Positions 32,911 to 42,641 of a DNA stretch of 46,645 nt are shown here, one piece after another. Source of the DNA: an uncultured Duncaniella sp. (GTDB lineage Bacteria > Bacteroidota > Bacteroidia > Bacteroidales > Muribaculaceae); assembly GCA_910577335.1 (NCBI GenBank), contig CAJTMJ010000027.1, positions 1-46,645 of the forward strand, written 5' to 3'. A model generated the notes under the pieces. It searched no databases. It was not told the DNA's origin and was given only the letters and a program-made list of their open reading frames with translations. The first letter of the stretch is position 1. Each line of letters starts with the position of its first letter. A program made the translations under genes and the position numbers.

Positions 32911-33597
32911 TCAGATACTGAAAATTTCCTCAGTCATTGAATAGTTCAGAAAGTCGATGAACGGCTTGAGTGTATGGAATAGGTCTGCCGACCGCATAGG
33001 CCAGTCGGGATTGAGATAATATTCCTCAGGGCATAAACGCATTTTGCCATAATTTGTCATGCGTAGATATTCAGCCTGAGGATGGTTGCGGTCCCATCCC
33101 TTAGGTATAGTCTTAAGAGTGGAGCTGCACCACCCCGGAAAATCACGCAACATATCAGGAGCATTTACTATATCCTCAAATTCCTCTATATTATCGACTA
33201 TTGCATGACGCAATTTGCGCAACATTAGCGGTTCCACTTCCCAAAGTCCGCCATACAGTCCTGACTCATATTCGCCGGGATAACCGATATCTAAATAATA
33301 TCCAGCATTCCCGCATCGCCTTCCGCCGACATGTATCGAAGCTCCAAAATGAGTCTTATACGGTGTCTTGTCCTGCGAAAAACGAAGATTTCTATTTATG
33401 CGGTAAGCACAGCTCTTGGCATTCTGATTTTCCAATCCCGGTTCCCACACCTTCATCCGGTCGATCATCCGGTCGATATCATCCATCCAATAACTGCGCA
33501 GACTGTCGTAACGGGCACGGTTAGCAGCAAACCATTCCCGATTATTGTTTGCGGAGAGCTCAGCAAAGAAATTATAAAGTTCTGAGATGTAATACAT
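32911..33597 (-). CDS. DUF2461 protein
   Basis: This 228-residue soluble protein is of the DUF2461 family. FFAELSANNNREWFAANRAR lies near the N-terminus, and RINRNLRFSQDKTPYKTHFG and GGRRCGNAGYYLDI are in the middle. The function is unknown; some members are annotated as TIGR02453. No signal peptide is seen. It is convergent with the MATE gene (the stop codons touch) and shares its direction with the S41 peptidase upstream. Confidence 0.9.
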   Translation of the reverse strand: MYYISELYNFFAELSANNNREWFAANRARYDSLRSYWMDDIDRMIDRMKVWEPGLENQNAKSCAYRINRNLRFSQDKTPYKTHFGASIHVGGRRCGNAGYYLDIGYPGEYESGLYGGLWEVEPLMLRKLRHAIVDNIEEFEDIVNAPDMLRDFPGWCSSTLKTIPKGWDRNHPQAEYLRMTNYGKMRLCPEEYYLNPDWPMRSADLFHTLKPFIDFLNYSMTEEIFSI

Positions 33598-33631
33598 AGT
33601 GTCTGTTTATTAAGATATTTGGTCTTCTATT

Positions 33632-34657
33632 TTATTCCTGCATAAGGTTTATAGCAAATTCAAGTATTGTATCCTTCCCGGCAAGCGCATCCATAGGATT
33701 CATGTCAACAGCACACCCTTCGGTTGGGGCAACACCCTGTTCGGTGCTTACACGTTCCGCATCAAGCATTGAGCAAGCGGAGAATCTCACCGACCATCCG
33801 CATGGAATCTCCGATGAAAATGGCACACCGCTCCCTCCGCCGGTGGTTGCGCCAACGACACGAACACCCGGAAGCAGTTTCATCACTGACACAAAATTAT
33901 TGGCAGCGGAAAAAGTTGAACGGTTGGCAAGCACTATTATCGGTTTCGCCCATCTGATACGTCCGAGATCCGCCGGATTATAGATTATGGCTCTCGGCTC
34001 TGAAAATTCGTCATGTCCCGGTCCGGTCTTATGTGAGATATATCCCACTATGGTAGGCTCGGTTATGAAACGAGCCACTAATTTTTCCACATTCGTGAGA
34101 TTACCACCTCCGTTATCCCGCACGTCTATTATAAGACCTTGCGCAGCCGAAAGGAAATACAATATATTGTCAAGATTACCTTCTCCGACAGGCGATGAGA
34201 ATGAGCCATAGTAGATATATCCTATATTTTCATTCAGCAGCCCGTACATCAACCCGCCTGTCTGACGATAATTAAAATTAAAATATGATTCCTCTATAAG
34301 GCGTTTTGAAAAATTCTGAGGGTAATCACTCCACCATCTACGATAATATGAAGTGTTAAAAGGTGACGTCAGGTTCACATGACCGTCACGCAGCTCGTCA
34401 AGCATATCGGAACAAACCTTAAACAGTTCTTCACGGGTCATTTCGGGACCTACCCGGCGGACATATTTGTCATGAACCGCATCCCAGTCCACACCTTTCT
34501 CCTTGAAAAAGCAATAATGCTCATCCAAGACGGTCCATAAAGCCTCAAAATTTCCACGGGGATTATTGGTATGCTCCTCGACACTATGACATGAAGCAAT
34601 AAGCAGTTGAAGAGTAAATAATAGGAAGAGATATGATAATCTATGCAATTTTTTCAT
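33632..34657 (-). CDS. S41-family peptidase, lipoprotein
   Basis: This 341-residue protein has a lipoprotein signal peptide: a hydrophobic run, then LIASC with C23 as the lipidation site, so it is envelope-anchored. A tricorn/C-terminal-processing-type S41 domain follows. The segment LIIDVRDNGGGNLTNVEKL (175-193) leads into the nucleophile region LANRSTFSAAN with S250 as the likely catalytic serine, and GATTGGGSGVPF comes after. A clear PDZ domain is not seen between the N-terminal helical part and the catalytic core. Related lipoproteins in Bacteroidetes degrade or process envelope proteins; the substrate is unknown. Confidence 0.87.
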   Translation of the reverse strand: MKKLHRLSYLFLLFTLQLLIASCHSVEEHTNNPRGNFEALWTVLDEHYCFFKEKGVDWDAVHDKYVRRVGPEMTREELFKVCSDMLDELRDGHVNLTSPFNTSYYRRWWSDYPQNFSKRLIEESYFNFNYRQTGGLMYGLLNENIGYIYYGSFSSPVGEGNLDNILYFLSAAQGLIIDVRDNGGGNLTNVEKLVARFITEPTIVGYISHKTGPGHDEFSEPRAIIYNPADLGRIRWAKPIIVLANRSTFSAANNFVSVMKLLPGVRVVGATTGGGSGVPFSSEIPCGWSVRFSACSMLDAERVSTEQGVAPTEGCAVDMNPMDALAGKDTILEFAINLMQE

Positions 34658-34682
34658 AGCATAATTGTTTTTTAGAGGACGT

Positions 34683-35543
34683 TTAATAAATAGCTTGGAT
34701 CATCGAAACCTTTGACGGCACGCCCTTACGAGGATTTACTGAAATCCAGTCGCCACTTATACCTAACACAAGTGAATGTGTAAATATATTGGTGGTTATA
34801 TGGTTTACTTCCGAAGAGAATATCTTACCCCTGTATCCAATCCGTAAATTGGTATCGCCCAAATGCAGGTCGGCAGTAAGGAGATTATCAAGTGAGAAAT
34901 AATTGCCCCACCATGCGCCATGCACAAGCCCGAATGTATCTCCGAGATATATTTCATAATATAATTCCCCATAATCGGGAGAGAAAAACACTCCGGTAAC
35001 AGGGATTGTCGGGTGATACATCAGAGTGACAGGCAACTTGCATATATTAAACTTGTAAGCCGCATAACCGGTAAGATTAACAGTCCAAGCAGCCTTTGCC
35101 GAAGCCGGATTATTGCCATTGCGTGCATTATACAGACAGCCGGCATCAATTCCGGTGGAACCGCCAGCCGCAAGGGTGAGTCCGGGGAGAGGATGAAACT
35201 TACGCATCATACCCCAGTCAAGTGATAGCATCACGCTCCACATGGATGCGTTACGAGCCGGATTATCGGTCTTGTCAACACCTATATTTGCATGAAGCCG
35301 CATAGTCCACTTTTCAGGTGAGAATTTCATTGCCTGATAGCGTGAGTAATCAAGCCCGGTATGCCATCCGATATATTTCAATGGCGTAAGATATGTGTCA
35401 GTAAGATGCGCCGACCCAAACTCAGCTGTGTAAGCGGCAAAGACCGGGCGCACGGTCGCAACCGTTGAATCCGGTTTTTCCTCCGCTTTCAGCAGTCCTG
35501 AAATGGATAGGAGAAGAATTATAATTATCAAACGTGGTCTCAT
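34683..35543 (-). CDS. DUF3316 protein, exported
   Basis: This 286-residue protein has a signal peptide (RLIIIILLLSISGLLKA, cut near residue 20). The body is rich in alternating aromatic beta strands (YAAYKFNICKLPVTLMYHP, YYEIYLGDTFGLVHGAWWG), as expected of DUF3316, which looks like an outer-membrane beta-barrel or periplasmic beta-rich protein. The function is unknown. It lies between the topoisomerase gene (33 bases upstream) and the S41 gene (25 bases downstream) on the same strand, so all three may share a transcript. Confidence 0.83.
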   Translation of the reverse strand: MRPRLIIIILLLSISGLLKAEEKPDSTVATVRPVFAAYTAEFGSAHLTDTYLTPLKYIGWHTGLDYSRYQAMKFSPEKWTMRLHANIGVDKTDNPARNASMWSVMLSLDWGMMRKFHPLPGLTLAAGGSTGIDAGCLYNARNGNNPASAKAAWTVNLTGYAAYKFNICKLPVTLMYHPTIPVTGVFFSPDYGELYYEIYLGDTFGLVHGAWWGNYFSLDNLLTADLHLGDTNLRIGYRGKIFSSEVNHITTNIFTHSLVLGISGDWISVNPRKGVPSKVSMIQAIY

Positions 35544-35576
35544 GTTATAGTCTGGATTTTGAGGAGAGGTTATTTA

Positions 35577-38294
35577 TCAGAACAAACGCTGTTGTCCTGT
35601 AAGCTCGTCACGAATTTCATCATCGCTCTTCTCATCCTCTACACTTTCCGGGGTTGTCTCTTCCTTGAAATCGCCATCAGATTCTTCAGCCACATCAGAA
35701 TCATCTATCTGCTGCACAGCTATGGGTTCAAGCTCTGTAATGTGATCTATTACAAATGTTGTGAGACGTTTTCCCTTTGCCTTGAATGACTTTACGGCGA
35801 CAAACTCCGATGCCACAATCTCCAAGGGAGGACGCACAGCATCAGCCCCTCCGAATGTCACTTCCAAGCGCAATCCCGGCACATCGCTAAGCAAAAGAAG
35901 AGTCGATTTTTCATTCTCACCAAGGAAACGCTGCGGTTTCGCACTCGCCTCAAATGTGAAGCGTTTGAGGTAAGGATATTTTTGGTCAGCATCGTTTAGA
36001 ACCGCAGTCCATACCTTGTGAGAATTGAATTTTTCGATACGCAATATATTATCGGGATAGTGATTTGACGCTTCAAATGTGGAGGTATAATACTCGCCAT
36101 TGTCACTAATCACAAGCACACGGTCGGTGCTGTTAAATTCTCCGAGATATTCACCTCTGCCGTCATAGTTAAGACGATTGACATCCGGGTCAAACCATAC
36201 TTCCCTGCCCCCGAGAGTGGAGACACCTTTCTCCTTGAGGGAAAAACGATGAACCTCGTTACGGGTCACTATGTTACCCATAGCTCCTCTGCCTTTGATG
36301 GCAAGCTCTGAGAAATCGACGTCAAACTGCAAGGTCTTAAGACGCAATTTTGGTTTCAGCGTCACTTTAACTACCTCTGCCTCTCCGTTAGGATTAGCCG
36401 TGAACCAGCATATCTTTGTGCCGGGTTCTCCGGGAGTCAGATTGTATTCCTTGTCACGGGTTATACCGGTGACTGAGAAACGCTTCATGTAGTAAGTACC
36501 ACCCTTACCGTTCTGGTATATGACATTGTAGATGGTGCGGGTGTCATTGCGCTTAAACACTGACACATATTCCACGTTTTTGCCTATCGATAGCTTTTCC
36601 TGAACTTTAACCACCTTGTATCTGCCATCCTTATAGAAAATGATGACATCATCGATAGAAGAACAGTTGCCTATGATTTCCGTGTTCTCATCCTTCTTCA
36701 GTCCTGTGCCAATGAAGCCCTCAGCCTTGTTGAAGTACAGCTTTTCGTTAGCCTCAGCCACAGAAGTAGCCTGAATATTGTCAAAGTTTCGTATCACAGT
36801 GCGTCGCGGGAAAGCATCTCCGTATTTAGCTTTCAAACGTTCATACCACCTGATAGTATATTCGGTAATATGCTCTATATCATTGTTCAGCTCTTCAATC
36901 CGTGCCTTATAAGCTGCTATCTGCTCGTCGCATTTATCAGCATTGAATTTGAGGATACGCCCCATCTTGATTTCAAACAGACGGATAATATCATCATCGG
37001 TCACTTCACGGGTGAATTGCTTCACATATTTTTCAAGGCGACCTCGGATATGGTCGATAGCCTGCTGGCGGTTTTCACTCTCTTCGTATCCCTTATCTTT
37101 GTATATTCGTTTCTCAATAAATATTCGTTCAAGAGATGCGAAATGCAGCTGCTCACGCACTTCATCAAGCTGTATGCGCAATTCTTTACCGAGAATTTCA
37201 CGTGTGCCCTCGGTATTATGGCGAAGCACATCGCTCACGCCCACAAAATGCGGCTTATTGTCAGAGATCACACAGCAGTTTGGCGACACTGATATTTCAC
37301 AATCGGTAAAGGCATACAATGCGTCGATTGTCCTGTCGCTCGATGTTCCCGGAAGAAGATGCACGAGGATATTGGCATGTTCGGCAGTGTTATCCACCAC
37401 CTGACGTATCTTTATCTTACCGGTCTCAAAAGCTTTAAGTATTGAATCAATGAGCGTGGCAGTAGTTTTGCCATAAGGAATTTCGGTGATAGCAAGAGTG
37501 CGATTATCCACTTTCTCTATCTTGGCTCGTATTTTCACCGATCCGCCACGTTCCCCGTCATTGTAACGTGACACATCAATGGCACCGCCGGTAAAAAAGT
37601 CGGGATAGAGGGTAAATTCTTCCCCTTTCAGATAAGCGATGGCGGCATCTATAATCTCATTGAAATTATGTGGCAGGATTTTCGACGACAGACCTACGGC
37701 AATACCTTCAACACCTTGCGAAAGCAACAACGGGAATTTGACAGGGAGGGTAACAGGTTCTTTTTTACGACCGTCATAGCTGAGCGTCCAGTCGGTAACT
37801 TTGGGGTTATAGACCACATCAAGGGCAAACTGCGACAGACGCGCTTCGATATAACGTCCGGCAGCAGCCCCGGCACCTGTAAGGATATTTCCCCAGTTAC
37901 CTTGAGTCTCAACGAGCAGTTCCTTTTGCCCCAGTTGCACAAGAGCTTCATAGATCGAGGCATCGCCATGCGGATGGAACTGCATGGTATTACCCACTAT
38001 ATTCGCCACCTTGTTGAAACGCCCGTCATCAAGGAGTTTCATTGAATGGAGGATACGACGCTGCACAGGCTTCAAACCGTCCTCAATATGAGGCACAGCT
38101 CGTTCCAATATGACATAGCTGGCATAATCCAAGAACCAGCTCTGAAACATACCCCTAAGCTGATGGCGGACCACATCGTTAGTGGTGTCAACAATGATTT
38201 TCGGGTCAAACTTTTCGGGATGAGCAACCGGAGCTTCCTCCTCAAAGTTCATATCTTCCTCCTGTATATCGTCTGTGGTAATATCCTCGCTCAT
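35577..38294 (-). CDS. parC: DNA topoisomerase IV subunit A (ParC)
   Basis: This 905-residue type IIA topoisomerase subunit breaks and rejoins DNA to separate linked chromosomes. EDGLKPVQRRILHSM (71-85) and FHPHGDASIYEAL open the catalytic domain, and the active tyrosine is Y148 in AGRYIEARLS. A coiled-coil region and a C-terminal beta-propeller-like domain follow. The C-terminus ends in an acidic tail. The form, without a canonical GyrA box, fits ParC of Bacteroidota rather than GyrA. The partner ParE is not adjacent. A good promoter lies 50 bases upstream. Confidence 0.92.
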   Translation of the reverse strand: MSEDITTDDIQEEDMNFEEEAPVAHPEKFDPKIIVDTTNDVVRHQLRGMFQSWFLDYASYVILERAVPHIEDGLKPVQRRILHSMKLLDDGRFNKVANIVGNTMQFHPHGDASIYEALVQLGQKELLVETQGNWGNILTGAGAAAGRYIEARLSQFALDVVYNPKVTDWTLSYDGRKKEPVTLPVKFPLLLSQGVEGIAVGLSSKILPHNFNEIIDAAIAYLKGEEFTLYPDFFTGGAIDVSRYNDGERGGSVKIRAKIEKVDNRTLAITEIPYGKTTATLIDSILKAFETGKIKIRQVVDNTAEHANILVHLLPGTSSDRTIDALYAFTDCEISVSPNCCVISDNKPHFVGVSDVLRHNTEGTREILGKELRIQLDEVREQLHFASLERIFIEKRIYKDKGYEESENRQQAIDHIRGRLEKYVKQFTREVTDDDIIRLFEIKMGRILKFNADKCDEQIAAYKARIEELNNDIEHITEYTIRWYERLKAKYGDAFPRRTVIRNFDNIQATSVAEANEKLYFNKAEGFIGTGLKKDENTEIIGNCSSIDDVIIFYKDGRYKVVKVQEKLSIGKNVEYVSVFKRNDTRTIYNVIYQNGKGGTYYMKRFSVTGITRDKEYNLTPGEPGTKICWFTANPNGEAEVVKVTLKPKLRLKTLQFDVDFSELAIKGRGAMGNIVTRNEVHRFSLKEKGVSTLGGREVWFDPDVNRLNYDGRGEYLGEFNSTDRVLVISDNGEYYTSTFEASNHYPDNILRIEKFNSHKVWTAVLNDADQKYPYLKRFTFEASAKPQRFLGENEKSTLLLLSDVPGLRLEVTFGGADAVRPPLEIVASEFVAVKSFKAKGKRLTTFVIDHITELEPIAVQQIDDSDVAEESDGDFKEETTPESVEDEKSDDEIRDELTGQQRLF

Positions 38295-38344
38295 TGATTT
38301 AAGATTCCTTTGCTTTATAAGTAATTATTTGAAACTACCTCATG

Positions 38345-38375
38345 CAAAGATACAAAAAATATCCCGCTTTCGCAA
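38345..38375 (-). promoter_or_regulatory. Promoter of the topoisomerase IV subunit A gene
   Basis: On the minus strand TTG (38375-38373) lies exactly 20 bases before TATCTTTG (38352-38345). This matches the Bacteroidota consensus and implies a leader of about 45 bases. Confidence 0.75.
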
Positions 38376-38589
38376 CTTTTGGAGCGAATCTTCTAATAAT
38401 CAATTCATTAAATAGAATTGTATAAATTTGTTAATAGGGCTAATTCTTCAATATTAGTTTTAAATTATCAGTCGATAGCAATTTGCCACAAAATAGAGCT
38501 TAAACCACCAAAAATCCATATTTAACCACCAAAACTTCGCATTATGATAAAAATTATGTTAAAAACACATATATTTTCCATTAAAATAG

Positions 38590-38620
38590 TTGCACAGATA
38601 AAATAAAGGTCCTACCTTTG
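38590..38620 (+). promoter_or_regulatory. Promoter of the small RNA gene
   Basis: TTG (38590-38592), 20 bases, then TACCTTTG (38613-38620). There is no plus-strand protein gene for more than 4 kb downstream, so its product is a short non-coding RNA. Confidence 0.75.
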
Positions 38621-38624
38621 TAAC

Positions 38625-38690
38625 GTGTTTTTCATGGTATTAGATTTAAGGTTAACTAAGATTGATTGTCGGGAGACAATCAATTTTTTT
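38625..38690 (+). ncRNA. Small non-coding RNA with its own promoter and terminator (resembles the Bacteroidales-1 type)
   Basis: Transcription from the promoter at 38590-38620 would begin near 38625. It would end at the perfect hairpin ATTGATTGTC (38661-38670) / GACAATCAAT (38675-38684) with a GGGA loop and seven T (38684-38690). The RNA is therefore about 65 nt. Its 5' half contains GGTATTAGATTTAAGGTTAAC, which has no coding frame worth noting. The design (alternate promoter at one end, terminator at the other, no gene attached) is that described for the Bacteroidales-1 RNA motif. I recall similar core sequences from other Bacteroidales but could not compare them. It converges on the polysaccharide operon. 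Confidence 0.6.
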
Positions 38691-38706
38691 GTATATACCT
38701 ATACCA

Positions 38707-39957
38707 TCATAAATTTAAACAGTTCCTTAGCTTCCTCTTAACAAAGCGCAAGGCTCTATGCAAAAATGATCCTTGTTTCTTTTTCAATATAATCCTAACA
38801 GAGTCTAATCCATGAGCAGCCCAAAGATTCCAGAACAGAACAGTATCCTCTAAGTTTACAGCACTCCGCTCTATTGATGGATTGCCAGCAAGAGCAAGAT
38901 TATAGTCCACTTTATGAAGCTCAATAGACAATCGGCTCAATACTTCATTACCTGTTACGGTATTGACAAGGATAAGCGACACCCCGGAGTCATCATGAAG
39001 ATCCGGATAATGAGATGATATGCCCCAAAAATCAGCAAGAGTAATATCGCTATGCGATTTACCGCATTTTGCCGGGCAATCATAACATGACGGACGCAGA
39101 TACATGTTGTTAAGAAATCCAAGCATAAAAAGATTTTTGTCAAAGCGTTCAAAAAGCAATTCCAGTCCGTTGTTTACACCAACCTGAAAAGTCTTATTTA
39201 TGCCTGAGCCAACGGGGACGGATGCTCGAACCGAAAAACCAAAATTTTCCCAGCCAAGCCGCTTATCTCTAAATGAAACTTCCGTGATTACGAAATTTTT
39301 GTTCTGAGATTTAAGGGTGATGGTGTTGCACGAAGGCTCACAACTACCATTCACTATTGATTTCATGTACTCGCCCCATACAAGGGGGCTCGGAACACCG
39401 TGGCATACCATATCCACAATTAGAAGCTTTCTACCATAATCTCTTCTCAAAAATAGACGCAACCCGGCTATCTGACATGGTGTACCGGCGAACATAACCC
39501 GACGCCCGGAGTCCAAAAATTTTTCTACCTTACTAAAGCTATCACCTATCCGGCTCTGTACATATTTTGCCCCCCTAAACGACTTGACATCTTCAAGAAT
39601 TTCAGCATACCCGTGAACTACCTCCCATTTGTCATTGAACCGAGCACCAAACACTACCCCACCATTGTTTATCACATCCCGAGCCAACGCAAAGAACAAT
39701 CCACCCGAAGAAGATGCAAGCCTTTCATTCCTATCATTGTTTTTGGCAGCATAAGTATTCACCGGCTTCTTAGGCTCATTCTGATTAATCACCGGGCAAA
39801 CTTTCTCACAAAGATGGCAGTCGATACATTTATTCAAATCTACAAGAGGATAAAGAAAGCCATGTTCGTCCTCATGCATCTCGATGCATGACTTGGGGCA
39901 ACGTTGCACACATGCATTGCAACCTACACAATCTTCCTTTCTTATTATTTTAATCAT
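38707..39957 (-). CDS. FrhB-like iron-sulfur protein of polysaccharide clusters (coenzyme F420 hydrogenase/dehydrogenase beta-subunit family)
   Basis: This 416-residue protein has two 4Fe-4S motifs at the N-terminus (C10, C13, C16, C20 and C44, C47, C50, C54). The FrhB domain follows with SSSGGLFFALARDVI, GTPCQIAGLRLFL and VDMVCHGVPSP. A third cysteine group is CYDCPAKCGKSHSDITLADFWG. Despite the family name, such proteins in exopolysaccharide loci are flavin- and FeS-dependent reductases of unknown substrate. It is the last gene of the trio, after a flippase and a GT2 glycosyltransferase, and lies 144 bases beyond the latter. Codons here look more A/T-rich than in the flanking core genes. 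Confidence 0.87.
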   Translation of the reverse strand: MIKIIRKEDCVGCNACVQRCPKSCIEMHEDEHGFLYPLVDLNKCIDCHLCEKVCPVINQNEPKKPVNTYAAKNNDRNERLASSSGGLFFALARDVINNGGVVFGARFNDKWEVVHGYAEILEDVKSFRGAKYVQSRIGDSFSKVEKFLDSGRRVMFAGTPCQIAGLRLFLRRDYGRKLLIVDMVCHGVPSPLVWGEYMKSIVNGSCEPSCNTITLKSQNKNFVITEVSFRDKRLGWENFGFSVRASVPVGSGINKTFQVGVNNGLELLFERFDKNLFMLGFLNNMYLRPSCYDCPAKCGKSHSDITLADFWGISSHYPDLHDDSGVSLILVNTVTGNEVLSRLSIELHKVDYNLALAGNPSIERSAVNLEDTVLFWNLWAAHGLDSVRIILKKKQGSFLHRALRFVKRKLRNCLNL

Positions 39958-40101
39958 TCTTTAGATAAAAGATCTTAGCTGTTCTTTCTAATTCACTACT
40001 ATGTTGACTCTTATTTCAATATCTCATTTTTTGATTCAACCCATCTTAGAGATTTGTTCGATATAATATTTTGATATACTGACAGCAACCACATATATTT
40101 T

Positions 40102-41112
40102 CTATTTACATAGCTTTAAAATTAAATTTAGAAGTCCCATATTCATCAGCAAAATTTTCAATCTTCTCTTTCCTCCGAGAGATTTTTTATCATGAAGCAT
40201 CTGAGAATACCTACGGACCTCTTTTTTATCACCATATCTTAATGCCACATCAATGCATTCACATATTATTTGCTTACGCCTCTTAAAAGTATACTCCATT
40301 TGTTCTTGTTCACTCATTTCGCTCAGAGAATTTATAACTCTGAAAGTAGTTTCAAGATATCTCTGTTTCAATTGAGTCTCATTTTCGCAGCCCTTATATG
40401 CGCCTCTTGAATGAGAGTTTTTTCTTTCGGTTATATAATATAGAGGTTCTTGGATTGTGACACAATCATAAGAATATAGCATCGGAAGCAGCATTTGCCA
40501 ATTCTGTCCGGCATCTTTTTGAACGTAAATCTCACGATTTGTTAATTTTGAGAAGTACTCAAATTTAATCATATACGCACCGGCGCCAAAATAAAAGTCA
40601 TTCGAGCCGAAAAGGCAATCTTCAAAGAGCAAAATTCTATCTTTAGTTCTTGGCGCATCCTTTCCAAGTATTCTTATAACATTTATTGTATCGAACCTGT
40701 CCTCAATCACTAATTCTTGGGTTCTAACCGTCCCGACATTATTGGCTGAGATGACAAATTCATTAACCATTCTACTTATTGCATCATCCGAAGCATAAAA
40801 ATCGTCACTATCGGGCCATACGAGATATTCGCCGGTCACTAATTTAAGTCCGTTGTTTATAGCCGCCGATTGTCCCGAATTAGGTTGGTATATGTATGTC
40901 AGCTCATAACCACGCTTGGCGAAAAGTGGGATATAACCTTCCACAACAGTTTTAGTATTGTCGGTTGACCCATCATCAACAAGAAACATCTCAATTCGAG
41001 AATATGTCTGTCTCAATATGGAGTCAAGCAACCGCCCGACATACTTACCGGTGTTATAACATGGTGTTATAACTGATACCAAACCTTTCTTTATCTCCTC
41101 ATTATTTTCCAT
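40102..41112 (-). CDS. Family 2 glycosyltransferase
   Basis: This 336-residue GT-A enzyme starts its catalytic domain with VSVITPCYNTGKYVGRLLDS, and FLVDDGSTDNT and YIYQPNSGQSAAINNGL follow. The DxD-type motif is WPDSDDFY (about 99-106). It would add a sugar to a lipid-linked glycan in the cytoplasm. Its start lies inside the flippase gene (22-base overlap), so the two are coupled. The sugar donor cannot be told from sequence. Confidence 0.92.
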   Translation of the reverse strand: MENNEEIKKGLVSVITPCYNTGKYVGRLLDSILRQTYSRIEMFLVDDGSTDNTKTVVEGYIPLFAKRGYELTYIYQPNSGQSAAINNGLKLVTGEYLVWPDSDDFYASDDAISRMVNEFVISANNVGTVRTQELVIEDRFDTINVIRILGKDAPRTKDRILLFEDCLFGSNDFYFGAGAYMIKFEYFSKLTNREIYVQKDAGQNWQMLLPMLYSYDCVTIQEPLYYITERKNSHSRGAYKGCENETQLKQRYLETTFRVINSLSEMSEQEQMEYTFKRRKQIICECIDVALRYGDKKEVRRYSQMLHDKKSLGGKRRLKILLMNMGLLNLILKLCK

Positions 41113-42641
41113 TTTATAAACATATCTTTGATTTTGGCGAAGATTATCTCTCTTTCATTATTTTCTGAGACAATATAGAGGGTTGCGACTGACACCCCCA
41201 CAACACTCGCCATTATCTCCAATCCTAACCTCACCCATCCATAGGATACTGAGAAATAAATAACAGCAGGTACTATAGCCGCACAAAAAGTGGCTAATGC
41301 ACATCGTAAAATAACCTCCGAGAAATAACTCCAAAATGCAAATTGAGCTATCTGTCTTTTTATTGCATACAAATTCATGCAACATCCAAAGAAAACAAAT
41401 ATCGCATTACATATAAAAGGTATATATATGCTTCCCCCATGCTTGAATGCTATATAGCTTATAGGGACGACACTTAAATATATAGAACCATTAATAAGAC
41501 TTGGAATCTTTATTTTACCGGTAGCATGTGCTCCTGTCACCATGATAAAAGAAAGAGTGGAAAAGTACAAAAAGAAAATTGACAATCTACATAGCCACAC
41601 TGAATACAACGGGACTTCCCCAAGCCAAATCTTAAGAAGAAAATCCATCTCTATGATAACAGGTATTGAGATTGCCACGAGCAACATAAATATGTATTTT
41701 GATGATGCGTAAATGAGATGCTTCATAGCATTATAGTCACCTGAAGCGTAATTCTTTATAATCTGAGGACGCACTGCCGTAATAATATTTGATGAAAATG
41801 CGCCTACCGCACCCTGAACCTGCATGGCGATACCGTATGCAGTATTGGCAATGACCCCAAAGAAAATATTGATGAGCATATTGACCCCTTGGGTTCTCAT
41901 TATCGTGCTAAGATTCCCATATAGATCCCAGCCGAAGAATGAAAATATCGGTTTTATTAAAGCTCTATCCTTAGTGAATGTAAACCTACACTCCCGATAG
42001 TGCTTAAGGCAGTAAAACCTATAGATGAACGCAACAACGAATGAAACTCCAAGCACTAAAAATCCATATATCATCAGCTTGTTACCGGCAACTGCATATA
42101 ACACAAACAATATCACTAACTTTAATATCGAATTAAGGATTTCCACATAAGCAAACACATTCATATTTTCATGTGCAATAATTGCCGCATTGTATGGAAC
42201 TTGCGTTATTGAAATCACAGCGGAAATCACGGAGCATTGGTAAACCCAATTTGCCGCATACATACTTTCAGGCGGTATATCGAGCTTATTGTTAAGAAAC
42301 CATAGTCCGATTGTTTCCGACAGTATTAAAATTACGATAGAAATTGCAATATGTATCTCTAACGACAGGCTAAAAATTTTCTTCAAATATACTTCGTCAC
42401 TCTTACCCAATCCGTACGTCAGAAAACGTGAAGTAGCTCCGCTCATTGAAGAGTTGATAAACCCAAACATCGCAACGACACCACCCACTACATTATACAC
42501 TCCGAAGTCATCCACACCAAGCACTTGCAGCACCACTCGTGACGTAACCAACCCTATCCCCATAGTAAACAACATCCTTACGTATAAAAAGATGGTATTT
42601 TTGGCGATACGGCGATTGTTGGCTGACATGGTTTGACTCAT
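41091..42641 (-). CDS. Polysaccharide flippase (Wzx/oligosaccharide flippase family)
   Basis: This 516-residue membrane protein has about fourteen hydrophobic helices and the family opening IAKNTIFLYVRMLFTMGIGL, then VVLQVLGVDDFGVYNVVGG. It would carry lipid-linked oligosaccharides across the inner membrane. The start could also be at 42629 (fifth residue, MSANNRR). It is first of a three-gene unit. No polymerase, chain-length regulator or initiating transferase is adjacent, so the trio is either a partial locus or works with genes elsewhere. Confidence 0.9.
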   Translation of the reverse strand: MSQTMSANNRRIAKNTIFLYVRMLFTMGIGLVTSRVVLQVLGVDDFGVYNVVGGVVAMFGFINSSMSGATSRFLTYGLGKSDEVYLKKIFSLSLEIHIAISIVILILSETIGLWFLNNKLDIPPESMYAANWVYQCSVISAVISITQVPYNAAIIAHENMNVFAYVEILNSILKLVILFVLYAVAGNKLMIYGFLVLGVSFVVAFIYRFYCLKHYRECRFTFTKDRALIKPIFSFFGWDLYGNLSTIMRTQGVNMLINIFFGVIANTAYGIAMQVQGAVGAFSSNIITAVRPQIIKNYASGDYNAMKHLIYASSKYIFMLLVAISIPVIIEMDFLLKIWLGEVPLYSVWLCRLSIFFLYFSTLSFIMVTGAHATGKIKIPSLINGSIYLSVVPISYIAFKHGGSIYIPFICNAIFVFFGCCMNLYAIKRQIAQFAFWSYFSEVILRCALATFCAAIVPAVIYFSVSYGWVRLGLEIMASVVGVSVATLYIVSENNEREIIFAKIKDMFIKWKIMRR

